From an uncultured beta proteobacterium (GTDB lineage: Bacteria; Pseudomonadota; Gammaproteobacteria; Burkholderiales; SG8-41), in assembly GCA_903893565.1 (NCBI GenBank), contig CAITMU010000037.1, forward strand, positions 1 to 64,000: 64,000 nucleotides of DNA, in the 5' to 3' direction. The position numbers and the translations under genes were made by a program. Positions 8,184 through 16,415 of the stretch are shown piece after piece; within the stretch, counting starts at the first letter, position 1, and the number at the start of each line of letters is the position of its first letter. The notes beneath the pieces are model-generated. The model searched no databases, was not told where the DNA came from, and worked only from the letters and a program-made list of their open reading frames with translations.

Positions 8184-9059
8184 ATGATGAGCGAAATGCG
8201 TTTTGAGTCACCCCAAACCCTTGAAGCTGCTGTGGCCTTGCTATCTGGTCACAATGGCATCACAAAAATACTCGCCGGAGGAACCGATTTATTAATTCAA
8301 ATGCGCGGCGGGCGCGTTGAGCCCACCTTACTCGTTGACGTCAAATCCATTCCTGAGCTCACAAGCATCAGTCAAAACAATGGGGCTTTTCGACTTGGAG
8401 CCGCAGTCAATGCGATGCAAATGTCTGAACACGAGGCGTTTGCGCAAAGCTGGCCAGGTTTAACCGAAGCGGCCATGTTAATTGGTTCTTACCAAATTAA
8501 ATCTCGTGCCACGGTGGGAGGCAATCTTTGCAACGCTTCACCGGCTGCTGATAGCGTGCCCGCTCTCATCGCCGCAGGCGCTATCGCAACGATTATGGGT
8601 CCCCAAGGTATACGTGAACAAAAAGTTGAGGATATCGCCACAGGGCCCGGCAAGAATAGCCTAGCAAAGGGTGAAATCGTGCTCTACTTCACTCTGCCCC
8701 CCAGAGCGCCTCATTCTGCGGATGCTTATCTTCGTTTCATACCTCGCACGGAAATGGATATCGCCGTAGTAGGGGCAGGCATTAACCTTACTTTAAATGA
8801 CAAAGGAATCTGTATTGAGGCACGGGTTTGTATCGGAGCCGTCGCTGAAAAAGCGCTCTTAGTCAAAGAGGCCGCCGCTGCGCTCATCGGCAGCACTTGC
8901 GATGAATCGGCATTGGAAAAAATGGGCGCTGCCGTCAGTGCTGCCTGTCGACCCATTGATGATAAAAGGGGCACTAAAGCCTATCGAATTAAAGTCTCAT
9001 CCGTAATGGCGCGAAGAGCCGCGACCATTGCCCTTAACAGAGCCAGGAGGACCCATTAA
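8184..9059 (+). CDS. Molybdenum hydroxylase A, FAD-binding medium subunit (CoxM/XdhB-like)
   Basis: 291 residues with the two FAD-contact motifs of the family: ILAGGTDLLIQMRGG at about 29-43 and ATVGGNLCNASPAADSVPAL from 109. In these enzymes the subunit takes electrons from the 2Fe-2S subunit and passes them to NAD or another acceptor. Start ATG 8184 or the adjacent 8187. It is the first of three genes (FAD, Fe-S, Mo) with overlapping ends: its stop overlaps the next start by one base (TAATG). The enzyme hydroxylates a carbon on an unknown substrate, probably a heterocycle or aldehyde. Confidence 0.9.
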   Translation: MMSEMRFESPQTLEAAVALLSGHNGITKILAGGTDLLIQMRGGRVEPTLLVDVKSIPELTSISQNNGAFRLGAAVNAMQMSEHEAFAQSWPGLTEAAMLIGSYQIKSRATVGGNLCNASPAADSVPALIAAGAIATIMGPQGIREQKVEDIATGPGKNSLAKGEIVLYFTLPPRAPHSADAYLRFIPRTEMDIAVVGAGINLTLNDKGICIEARVCIGAVAEKALLVKEAAAALIGSTCDESALEKMGAAVSAACRPIDDKRGTKAYRIKVSSVMARRAATIALNRARRTH

Positions 9060-9541
9060 TGTCCAAGCAACATGTCACCACCCAGATCAATGGCAATAGC
9101 GTTGAGTTTTTATGCGAGACCCGACAAACGCTACTCGAAGTATTACGAGACGAGCTTCATTTAACCGGCACTAAAGAAGGCTGCGGTACGGGCGACTGTG
9201 GCGCATGCACAGTGACCGTAGACTCGAAGATGGTTTGCTCTTGCCTATTTCTCGGTGTCGAAGCCGAAGGCAAATCGATCCAAACCATTGAAGGCATGGC
9301 ACAAGGCGATAAATTACACGTTCTACAAAGAAAATTTACGGAGCATGCCGCATTGCAATGCGGTATCTGCACGCCGGGAATGTTGATCGCAGCCCAAACA
9401 CTCTTAGAGCGCAATCCAGACCCAACCGAGGAGCAGACCCGTTACTGGTTATCCGGTAATCTTTGTCGCTGCACCGGCTATAACCAAATTATTCATGCAG
9501 TCTTAGATGCTGCAAAAGAACTACGGGGAGCAAAATCATGA
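9059..9541 (+). CDS. Molybdenum hydroxylase A, 2Fe-2S small subunit (CoxS-like)
   Basis: 160 residues, the standard length. All eight cluster cysteines are present: a plant-ferredoxin-type set (C42, C47, C50, and C60 or C62) and the helical-bundle set (C101, C104, C136, C138; CGIC and CRC). It transfers electrons from the Mo centre to FAD. Its start overlaps the FAD subunit stop, and its stop overlaps the large-subunit start (ATGA), so the three are translationally coupled. Confidence 0.93.
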   Translation: MSKQHVTTQINGNSVEFLCETRQTLLEVLRDELHLTGTKEGCGTGDCGACTVTVDSKMVCSCLFLGVEAEGKSIQTIEGMAQGDKLHVLQRKFTEHAALQCGICTPGMLIAAQTLLERNPDPTEEQTRYWLSGNLCRCTGYNQIIHAVLDAAKELRGAKS

Positions 9542-11805
9542 ATGACATTATCAGCGAAAAAAAACTCAAAGTCATAGGCACAAGCCCAGATCGTCCTGAT
9601 GGCGTACCTAAACTAACAGGCACAGCACAATACGGTGCAGATCACAGTCTACCCGGCATGTTATGGGCCAAGGTATTACGCTCTCCCCATGCCCACGCCC
9701 GCCTCTTAAAAATTGACTACACGAAGGCGCTAGCCCTACCCGGAGTCAAAGGGATCATTACCTCAGCGGATCTACCCGAGCAGAAATTTGATTACTTGGG
9801 CCCTGAACGTGTGGCACAAAATTTTTGGCATATGACTCGCAACATCCTTGCCCGGGAAAAAGTGTTGTATGAGGGCCATGCTATTGCTGCCGTGGCAGCG
9901 ACTACTTCAGCCATTGCCGATGCGGCTTTGAAATTAATTGTTGTCGACTACGAAATCCTACCCCATGTCATCGACGTGGAGGAGGCCATGGCCGACAATG
10001 CGCCGTTGTTGTTCGAGGACATGATCACCCGTGGCGTGACGCCCCCACCAACCAAAGCCTCCAACATCTCCAAACGCATTCAATTTCAGTTGGGAGACCC
10101 TGATAGCGCCTTTAAAACGGCCGAAGAAATCGTTGAGATGCATTTTAAAACAGCCCCCGTACACCAAGGTTATATAGAACCGCATGCTTGCCTGGCTCGA
10201 GCCGATCAAGATGGTCAGGCTGAAGTCTGGTCTTCCAGCCAAGGGCATTTTGTCATTCGCACGATGACAGCTAAATTGTTGGGTATGAAGACTGGCGATT
10301 TACGCTGCCATGCATCAGAAATTGGCGGCGCATTTGGTGGCAAGACCGTGGTGTATTTAGAACCTTTGGCAGTTGCGCTTTCCAGAAAGACTGGTCATCC
10401 CGTAAAAATCACCATGACTCGGGAAGAAGTCTTTAAAGCCAGCGGCCCCACCTCAGGGGCCAGTATGACGATCAAGATTGGCGTCATGCGGGATGGGACC
10501 CTTGTGGCGGCTGAAGGTATTTTCAAATACCAAGCCGGCGCCTTTCCAGGCTCTCCCGTGATGAATGGATGCATGTGTGGCTTCGCCCCCTACGATATTG
10601 CCAATGCGCGCACGATTGGATATGACGTCGTCTGTAATCGCCCCAAGGCTGTGGCTTACCGTGCACCTGGCTCCCCTATTTCAGCGTTTGCTGTAGAAAG
10701 CACCATGGACATGGTGGCCAAACGCATTGGTATGGATCCGATTCAGTTAAGACTTAAAAACATTGCCAAAATCGGCACCCCACTGCTATGGGGAGCTAAA
10801 CATGGTCACGCCGGCTTTGCCGAAACCCTACAAGCCCTGCAAAAACATCCGCACTACCAATCCCCCTTAGGTAAGAATCAGGGGCGAGGGGTTGCAGTGG
10901 GTTATTGGTTCAATGGTGGCGGGGAATCCAGTTGCACCGTCAATGTGAACGAAGATGGCACCGTCGTTGTCGCAACTGGTAGCCCTGACATCGGGGGCTC
11001 AAGAGCGTCTACTGCGCAAATGGCGGCCGAAACCCTCGGTATAGCCTATGAGGGCGTGCGTCCGATCATTGCCGATACCAACTCCGTGGGCTACACCCAA
11101 GCGACTGGGGGATCGCGCGTCACCTTTGCTACTGGGATGACGGTCATCAATGCCTGTAAAAAAATCATTGCTGAGATGTGTCTTCGAGCAGCTAAGATTT
11201 GGAAAATCGAATCTGAAAACGTGATCTGGGAAGATGGCTCTGCAAGACCCGCCGGAAAAAGAGCCGGTGAATTTCCCCCGCTCACCTTTAAAGAAATTGC
11301 CGCCAAGCGTACCGCTACCGGGGGTCCCATCGTGGCCTCTGATTCGGTCAATGCAGAAGGACAAGCGCCTGGATTTTCTGCACAATTTTGCGACGTTGAA
11401 GTCGATCCCGAAACAGGAGCCGTTAAAATTGTTCGTTATGTCGCTGCCCAAGACGTGGGACGCGCCATTCATCCGAAATACTGCGAGGGTCAGATTACCG
11501 GTGGTGTGGTCCAGGGCATTGGTTGGGCTCTGAATGAAGAGTACATCTATAACAGCGCCGGGCGCCTTGAAAACGCTGGGTTCCTCGACTATCGCATGCC
11601 GGTAGCCTCTGATATCCCCATGATTGAAGCGATCCTTGTCGAAGTCCCTAATCCCAACCATCCCTATGGGGTCAAAGGGGTAGCGGAAGCCAACATCGTT
11701 CCTCCCATGGCCGCTATTGCCAACGCTGTGCATGGCGCTACCGGTCGGCGCCTCACCGATTTACCCATGTCACCGCCTAAAGTGTTGGCCGCTCTGGATG
11801 CCTAA
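9538..11805 (+). CDS. Molybdenum hydroxylase A, molybdopterin large subunit
   Basis: 755 residues, in the range for CoxL-like subunits. The molybdopterin loop GGAFGGK is at 263-269 and the catalytic Glu is E717 in VAEANIVPP. The active-site loop reads AYRAPGS (373-379). This is neither the AYRCSFR of form-I CO dehydrogenase, which rules that enzyme out, nor the AFRGFG-type of xanthine dehydrogenase. The substrate is therefore unassigned; the 4-hydroxybenzoyl-CoA reductase, nicotinate and isoquinoline families are all possible relatives. No XdhC-like chaperone is adjacent. A NitT/TauT-type ABC importer follows about 560 bp downstream. Confidence 0.9.
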   Translation: MNDIISEKKLKVIGTSPDRPDGVPKLTGTAQYGADHSLPGMLWAKVLRSPHAHARLLKIDYTKALALPGVKGIITSADLPEQKFDYLGPERVAQNFWHMTRNILAREKVLYEGHAIAAVAATTSAIADAALKLIVVDYEILPHVIDVEEAMADNAPLLFEDMITRGVTPPPTKASNISKRIQFQLGDPDSAFKTAEEIVEMHFKTAPVHQGYIEPHACLARADQDGQAEVWSSSQGHFVIRTMTAKLLGMKTGDLRCHASEIGGAFGGKTVVYLEPLAVALSRKTGHPVKITMTREEVFKASGPTSGASMTIKIGVMRDGTLVAAEGIFKYQAGAFPGSPVMNGCMCGFAPYDIANARTIGYDVVCNRPKAVAYRAPGSPISAFAVESTMDMVAKRIGMDPIQLRLKNIAKIGTPLLWGAKHGHAGFAETLQALQKHPHYQSPLGKNQGRGVAVGYWFNGGGESSCTVNVNEDGTVVVATGSPDIGGSRASTAQMAAETLGIAYEGVRPIIADTNSVGYTQATGGSRVTFATGMTVINACKKIIAEMCLRAAKIWKIESENVIWEDGSARPAGKRAGEFPPLTFKEIAAKRTATGGPIVASDSVNAEGQAPGFSAQFCDVEVDPETGAVKIVRYVAAQDVGRAIHPKYCEGQITGGVVQGIGWALNEEYIYNSAGRLENAGFLDYRMPVASDIPMIEAILVEVPNPNHPYGVKGVAEANIVPPMAAIANAVHGATGRRLTDLPMSPPKVLAALDA

Positions 11806-12367
11806 CCTTTAAAAAAGATCGTGGACTTGAATACCTCATCATCCTTAAAAAAGGATGATGAGGCGATCGCCCCCGTTGCTATGGGGGGTTCAGGTGCGTC
11901 GTCGAGAAAAAAAAAGCTTCGCTAACGCACCATAATAGATTTTTACCATGAATGCGCACTTTAATGGTGCGCATTGACTTGTCAATAGGTTGTGGGTGAG
12001 TATCTTTTAAAGCTAAAAATATTGACTAATATTTTTATTGCTTCCTCTTTCAATGTTGATGTTGCGCCTTCAGTCTAGAGCGCAAAAGCACACCAACCGA
12101 CTACTAGCCTTCACTCAAACGCTAAGCGGCCACCGGCCGCTTAGCTCAGGGCCCATGCCCATACCTCTGCCAATACACGAATCCCATTCAAGGGCTACCC
12201 GATTCAAACGGATGAGCCCACTCTTCAATTTCACCGATAAACGTTTCATGGGCACGCTACTTGCTAATGCCATGAGTGTCTGTCGGTGCCCTTCATGAAC
12301 ATTTTTATGTGATAATTTCTGCTCAATTTTCACTGATACCTTATTTGCCTTAAAAAAGGAGTTCTAC
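11806..12367. other. Intergenic region with four separate stem-loops
   Basis: No supported gene. Four perfect inverted repeats are present: 13 bp at 11834-11863 (loop AAAA), 9 bp at 11951-11975, 9 bp and AT-only at 12015-12036, and 11 bp with a 3-nt loop at 12121-12145. The first probably marks the 3' end of the hydroxylase transcript. The role of the others is unclear; none is followed by a long T-run. Confidence 0.6.
11834..11863 (+). terminator. Stem-loop after molybdenum hydroxylase A genes
   Basis: CCTCATCATCCTT, AAAA, AAGGATGATGAGG form a perfect 13-bp stem with a tetraloop, 28 bp past the large-subunit stop. No T-run follows, so it may act as an mRNA 3' stabiliser rather than an intrinsic terminator. 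Confidence 0.5.
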
Positions 12368-13384
12368 GTGCAATTTAAATTGAAAACATTTTTACTTGGC
12401 CTTTGTTTTTTATTTGCTAGTGAGGCTTATTGCCAAACCCCAGTTAAATTCCAATTAGATTGGCGCTTTGAAGGCCCTTCCGCCTTTTTCTTGCTCCCAG
12501 TCGATAAAGGCTACTTCAAACAAGCCGGTCTTGATGTGACCGTGGATGCCGGCAACGGCTCGGGAAACGCGGTTAACCGTGTAGCCTCCGGCGCCTATGA
12601 TATGGGTTTTGCAGATTTGGCAGCGCTAATGGAATTTTATGGCAATAACCCCGATGCCCCCAGCAAACCCGTCGCATTGATGGTGGTGTATAACAACACC
12701 CCAGCGGCCGTATTAACGTTAAAAAGCTCGAGCATCAAATCTCTAGCCGATATGACAGGGAAAAAATTTGGTGCCCCTTCCTTTGATGCCGGTCGAAGAG
12801 CGTTCCCCTTATTTCAAGCGGCCAATAAAATAGGTCCTGTCGAATGGATCAGTATGGATCCCGCATTAAGAGAAACCATGCTCGCCAAAGGCGATGTGGA
12901 TGCCATTACTGGCTTTGGCTTTACCTCGATATTAAGCCTTGAAGCACGAGGGGTTAAAGCAGAAGATATTGTCTCTTTCCCCTACCCCAAATACGGCGTA
13001 AAACTTTATGGTAACGTTATCATCGCCTCGCCTAAATTCATCAAAGAAAACCCCAAGGCCGTCAAAGCCTTCTTGGAAGCGTTTACGAAAGGGGCTAAAG
13101 AGGTCATCGCCAATCCAGATGAAGCCATTAAATACGTTAAAGAAAAAGACGGCATTATTAACGTAGACTTAGAAAAACGTCGCCTTAAAATGGCCATTAC
13201 CGATGCCGTAGCCACAGCTGACGCCAAAAAAGAAGGCTTTGGGGCTGCTTCCTTAGTCCGGATCAAAGAGATGGCCACCCATGTTAACGAAGTCTTTAAA
13301 ACCAAAACCCCAGTCGATCCCACTGCTGTTTGGGATCCTCAATTCATGCCTAGCGCTAAGACAAGAGATATCCTTCCTAAATGA
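12368..13384 (+). CDS. NitT/TauT-type ABC transporter substrate-binding protein (NMT1/SsuA-like)
   Basis: 338 residues starting at GTG 12368 behind AAAAAAGGAG. A Sec signal peptide ends near AYC-Q at residue 22. The mature start VKFQLDWRFEGPSAFFLLPV is the NMT1/SsuA-type fold ('LDW' strand plus ligand loop), and YFKQAGLDVTVDAGNGSG is typical. Such receptors deliver sulfonates, nitrate, pyrimidine precursors or aromatic acids. The gene is coupled to the ATPase by an ATGA overlap and follows molybdenum hydroxylase A, so the importer may feed that enzyme. Ligand not predictable from sequence alone. Confidence 0.9.
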   Translation: MQFKLKTFLLGLCFLFASEAYCQTPVKFQLDWRFEGPSAFFLLPVDKGYFKQAGLDVTVDAGNGSGNAVNRVASGAYDMGFADLAALMEFYGNNPDAPSKPVALMVVYNNTPAAVLTLKSSSIKSLADMTGKKFGAPSFDAGRRAFPLFQAANKIGPVEWISMDPALRETMLAKGDVDAITGFGFTSILSLEARGVKAEDIVSFPYPKYGVKLYGNVIIASPKFIKENPKAVKAFLEAFTKGAKEVIANPDEAIKYVKEKDGIINVDLEKRRLKMAITDAVATADAKKEGFGAASLVRIKEMATHVNEVFKTKTPVDPTAVWDPQFMPSAKTRDILPK

Positions 13385-14172
13385 GTGTGCCTTTCATCGA
13401 GTTTGAACATGTTTCACACGCCTATGGCGAACACCCCAATAATGGGGTGTTCGCCATTGAAGATATCAATCTTAAAATAGACAAAGGCTCTTTTATCGCT
13501 ATTGTTGGGCCCTCGGGTTGTGGTAAATCAACCTTCATGAAACTCACCACCGGCTTACAAAAATCAACCCAAGGTAGAATTTTGGTAGATTCCAAACCCG
13601 TGCTGGGTCCCTTAAGCTTTAGCGGTATGGCCTTCCAAGCCCCAACACTACTGCCATGGCGCACCACTCTAGACAACGTGCTCCTGCCCCTGGAGATCGT
13701 GGAGCCCTATCGTTCCCAATTCTCCCGCCAAAAGAATGTGTTTATAGAACGCGCTCTAAAACTACTGGATAGTGTGGGCTTAGGCGGTTATGAAAAAAAA
13801 TTTCCTTGGCAATTGTCTGGGGGAATGCAGCAAAGGGCCAGTCTTTGCCGAGCACTCATCCATCAACCCAAAATGCTGTTACTGGACGAGCCTTTTGGCG
13901 CACTGGACGCTTTTACCAAGGAAGAGCTGTGGAATATTCTTCGAGACTTGTGGAGCGATCAGCATTTTAACGTCATTATGGTGACCCATGATTTACGAGA
14001 GGCCGTCTATCTGGCCGATGTCGTTTACGTCATGAGTAAAGGCCCGGGTCGCATCGTTCATCAGCGCAACATCGACTTGCCTAGACCACGAGAACTGAAC
14101 CTCACCTACGAGCCCGCATTCACCCGCATTGTGCAGGAACTAAGAACCTATATCGGAGCCGTTCGAGGTTAA
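13381..14172 (+). CDS. NitT/TauT-type ABC transporter ATPase
   Basis: 263 residues with all ABC motifs: Walker A GPSGCGKST (43-51), Q-loop Q86, signature LSGGMQQ (145-151) and Walker B LLLDEP with E170, followed by the ALDA D-loop. The start overlaps the receptor stop by 4 bp and the permease starts 2 bp after the stop, so the three genes form a tight operon. Closest in pattern to SsuB/TauB. Confidence 0.93.
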   Translation: MSVPFIEFEHVSHAYGEHPNNGVFAIEDINLKIDKGSFIAIVGPSGCGKSTFMKLTTGLQKSTQGRILVDSKPVLGPLSFSGMAFQAPTLLPWRTTLDNVLLPLEIVEPYRSQFSRQKNVFIERALKLLDSVGLGGYEKKFPWQLSGGMQQRASLCRALIHQPKMLLLDEPFGALDAFTKEELWNILRDLWSDQHFNVIMVTHDLREAVYLADVVYVMSKGPGRIVHQRNIDLPRPRELNLTYEPAFTRIVQELRTYIGAVRG

Positions 14173-14173
14173 T

Positions 14174-14935
14174 ATGAAACAAGCAACGTTTGTCTATCGA
14201 TACCCTGCACTGCTACTTTTTTTTGTTTTGATATTAGCCTGGCAAGGCATTTGCGTCATATTCAAGGTCAATGAATTTATTTTCCCCAGTCCTTGGCAGA
14301 TCATCCAAAGTTTGATCGAATTTCATTCGGTCATTTTAAAACACGCTTGGGCGACCTTTTGGACAACGATGATTGGGTTTTTAATTTCCATCATTGTGGG
14401 CGTATTCTTTGGTTTTGTGATTGGCTCTTCGCGTATCGCTTATGATGCTTTTTACCCCTTAATGACCGCCTTTAACGCACTGCCCAAAGCCGCCTTTGTA
14501 CCGATCCTAGTGGTCTGGTTTGGCATTGGTGCAGGACCTGCTATTTTGACGGCCTTTTTAATCAGTTTCTTCCCCATCATGGTCAATATTGCCACTGGGC
14601 TTGCAACCCTCGAACCCGAACTCGAAGATGTGTTAAGGGTTTTAGGGGCGAGTCGCAAAGATATATTATTTAAAATAGGCTTGCCTCGCTGCCTACCCTA
14701 CTTTTTTGCTAGCCTGAAAGTGGCGATCACCTTGGCTTTTGTGGGCACCACCGTATCCGAAATGAATGCGTCTAATCAAGGCATCGGATACTTACTGGTG
14801 TCTGCCGGTTCCGCTATGCGTATGCCCTTAGCGTTTGCAGGACTGGCTGTCATTGGTGTGATGGCCATGCTCATGTATGAATTGTTTTCTGCCATCGAAA
14901 AAAATACAACCGCCTGGGCTCACAGAAAATCATGA
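14174..14935 (+). CDS. NitT/TauT-type ABC transporter permease
   Basis: 253 residues with about six membrane segments. The EAA loop that contacts the ATPase is visible as VLRVLGASRKDILFKIGLP around residues 154-172. Matches the SsuC/TauC family in length and layout. Last gene of the plus-strand run; it is convergent with the AtzF-like gene. Confidence 0.92.
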   Translation: MKQATFVYRYPALLLFFVLILAWQGICVIFKVNEFIFPSPWQIIQSLIEFHSVILKHAWATFWTTMIGFLISIIVGVFFGFVIGSSRIAYDAFYPLMTAFNALPKAAFVPILVVWFGIGAGPAILTAFLISFFPIMVNIATGLATLEPELEDVLRVLGASRKDILFKIGLPRCLPYFFASLKVAITLAFVGTTVSEMNASNQGIGYLLVSAGSAMRMPLAFAGLAVIGVMAMLMYELFSAIEKNTTAWAHRKS

Positions 14936-14947
14936 GTCAATAATCAT

Positions 14948-14977
14948 CGAATAGATAGGGGAAGGTTTATCTATTCG
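14948..14977. terminator. Stem-loop between convergent operons
   Basis: CGAATAGATA and TATCTATTCG form a perfect 10-bp stem with a 10-nt loop, between the permease stop and the end of the minus-strand AtzF-like gene. No strong T-run on either strand, so an intrinsic terminator is likely but not certain. Confidence 0.5.
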
Positions 14978-15001
14978 GTGACTTTACTTGGGGGGACTAC
15001 C

Positions 15002-16396
15002 TCAAACGGAGTGTTTAAAACGAGTGGCCCCCAATCGTAATGCGCACTGATCATGAAATTGTGCTGCCATCTTCACGAGCGCCCCGTCCTGATAGGCCTT
15101 ACCAATCAACGTAATACCCGCCGGAAGGCCGTCATCACGAAAAGGGCCAGGAACCGCCAAGGCGCTTAAGTCCAACAAATTCACAAAATTCGTGTAAATG
15201 CCTAAGTGAGAGTTATGAGCAATCGGTGAAGCAGCCATTTGCTCATGGGTATAAATGCAAGGACTTGTCGGCACCACGAGCGCATCCACCCTCCCCCAAG
15301 ACTTTTCACACTGTTTTTGCAAATCGCGTAAACGATAAAGCGCCTCAAAAGTATCGACGGCACTCCATTTTTTAGCGCTATTGATAATCTCCCGCGTCAG
15401 GGGCCACAGTTGATCTTCATGGGCTTGTAAGAAACTTTTGATCGCCGAATAACGTTCGGCCACCCAAGGTCCGTCATAAAGGAGTTGGGCTACAGCAAAA
15501 AATGGGGTGAAGTCTATTTCCACCATTTCCACTTTTAATTGCTTTAGTACTACGAGGGCTTTTTCAAAGGCTTGTTTTGCTTGAAGATCACCAAAAAATT
15601 CACGCTCACTGGCTCTAGGAATAGCAAAACACTTTCCCGCTATTGGGGCTTGCCCCGACAGGGGCGTTAAGTCTTCTGATCGCGAATAAATATCACCCTC
15701 ATCCCACCCTCGGACACAATCGAAAACCGTTTGGGCATCCTCACAGGTGAGCGAAAAAATCGATACACAATCCAAGGAGCGACAAGCCGGCACCACCCCT
15801 CGCGTACTCAATAGGCCACGGGTGGGCTTCAAACCCACAATGTTATTAAATCCTGCCGGCACACGACCTGAACCCGCGGTGTCGGTTCCTAAAGCAAAGC
15901 TCACCAACCCACTGGCCACAGCCACAGCGGAACCCGAACTGGAACCTCCAGAAATGTAGTCGGGATGAAAGGCATTCAAACAGGCTCCATACGGGGATCG
16001 GGTACCCACCAAACCGGTGGCAAATTGATCAAGGTTTGTTTTCCCGATCAAGACGGCTCCAGCATCTAAGAGTCGTTGTACAACAGGCGCGGTTTCTGTA
16101 GGCTCATAAGCAAAAGACGGACAAGCCGCCGTGGTCGGACAACCCTTCACATCAATGTTATCCTTCACCGCAAAGGGCAAGCCATAAAGCGGCAGATCAC
16201 GGCCACGGGCTTTTAAGGCCTTAATTTCACTCACACGCTGAAGCACTGCCTCTAACGGTTGCCGATGAATCCAAATGGGATTATGGGCTAAGGCATTGAT
16301 CTGTCGATCAACATCATGAACCACTTGCTCTGGCTCCAACTGCCCTAGCGCATACGCTTGCGACAAGCGATTAAAATCAAGACTGTAATTAAGCAT
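15002..16396 (-). CDS. atzF: Allophanate hydrolase, amidase domain only (AtzF-like)
   Basis: 464-residue amidase-signature protein with the Lys/cis-Ser/Ser triad (K78, S152, S176). The stretches NLDQFATGLVGTRSPYG, FALGTDTAGSGRVPAGF and RGVVPACRSLDCVSIF match AtzF allophanate hydrolase specifically rather than general amidases. AtzF splits allophanate to ammonia and CO2. Full AtzF is about 600 residues; the C-terminal domain is absent here and no separate reading frame encodes it. It is the last gene of the minus-strand run, 19 bp after AtzE. No urea carboxylase is present, so the allophanate would come from the AtzE step rather than from urea. Confidence 0.8.
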   Translation of the reverse strand: MLNYSLDFNRLSQAYALGQLEPEQVVHDVDRQINALAHNPIWIHRQPLEAVLQRVSEIKALKARGRDLPLYGLPFAVKDNIDVKGCPTTAACPSFAYEPTETAPVVQRLLDAGAVLIGKTNLDQFATGLVGTRSPYGACLNAFHPDYISGGSSSGSAVAVASGLVSFALGTDTAGSGRVPAGFNNIVGLKPTRGLLSTRGVVPACRSLDCVSIFSLTCEDAQTVFDCVRGWDEGDIYSRSEDLTPLSGQAPIAGKCFAIPRASEREFFGDLQAKQAFEKALVVLKQLKVEMVEIDFTPFFAVAQLLYDGPWVAERYSAIKSFLQAHEDQLWPLTREIINSAKKWSAVDTFEALYRLRDLQKQCEKSWGRVDALVVPTSPCIYTHEQMAASPIAHNSHLGIYTNFVNLLDLSALAVPGPFRDDGLPAGITLIGKAYQDGALVKMAAQFHDQCALRLGATRFKHSV

Positions 16397-16415
16397 TGTG
16401 GCGTTGAATGATGAT

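Noticed and set aside
10999..11733. Long minus-strand frame of 244 codons
   Set aside because: Antisense shadow of the molybdopterin subunit of hydroxylase A, whose motifs are clear.
8184..11805. Aerobic CO dehydrogenase (form I)
   Set aside because: The diagnostic AYRCSFR loop is absent; the large subunit has AYRAPGS.
12115..12333. Minus-strand 72-codon frame and a plus-strand 86-codon frame in the same gap
   Set aside because: They overlap strong stem-loops and each other, have no ribosome-binding site and resemble no family.
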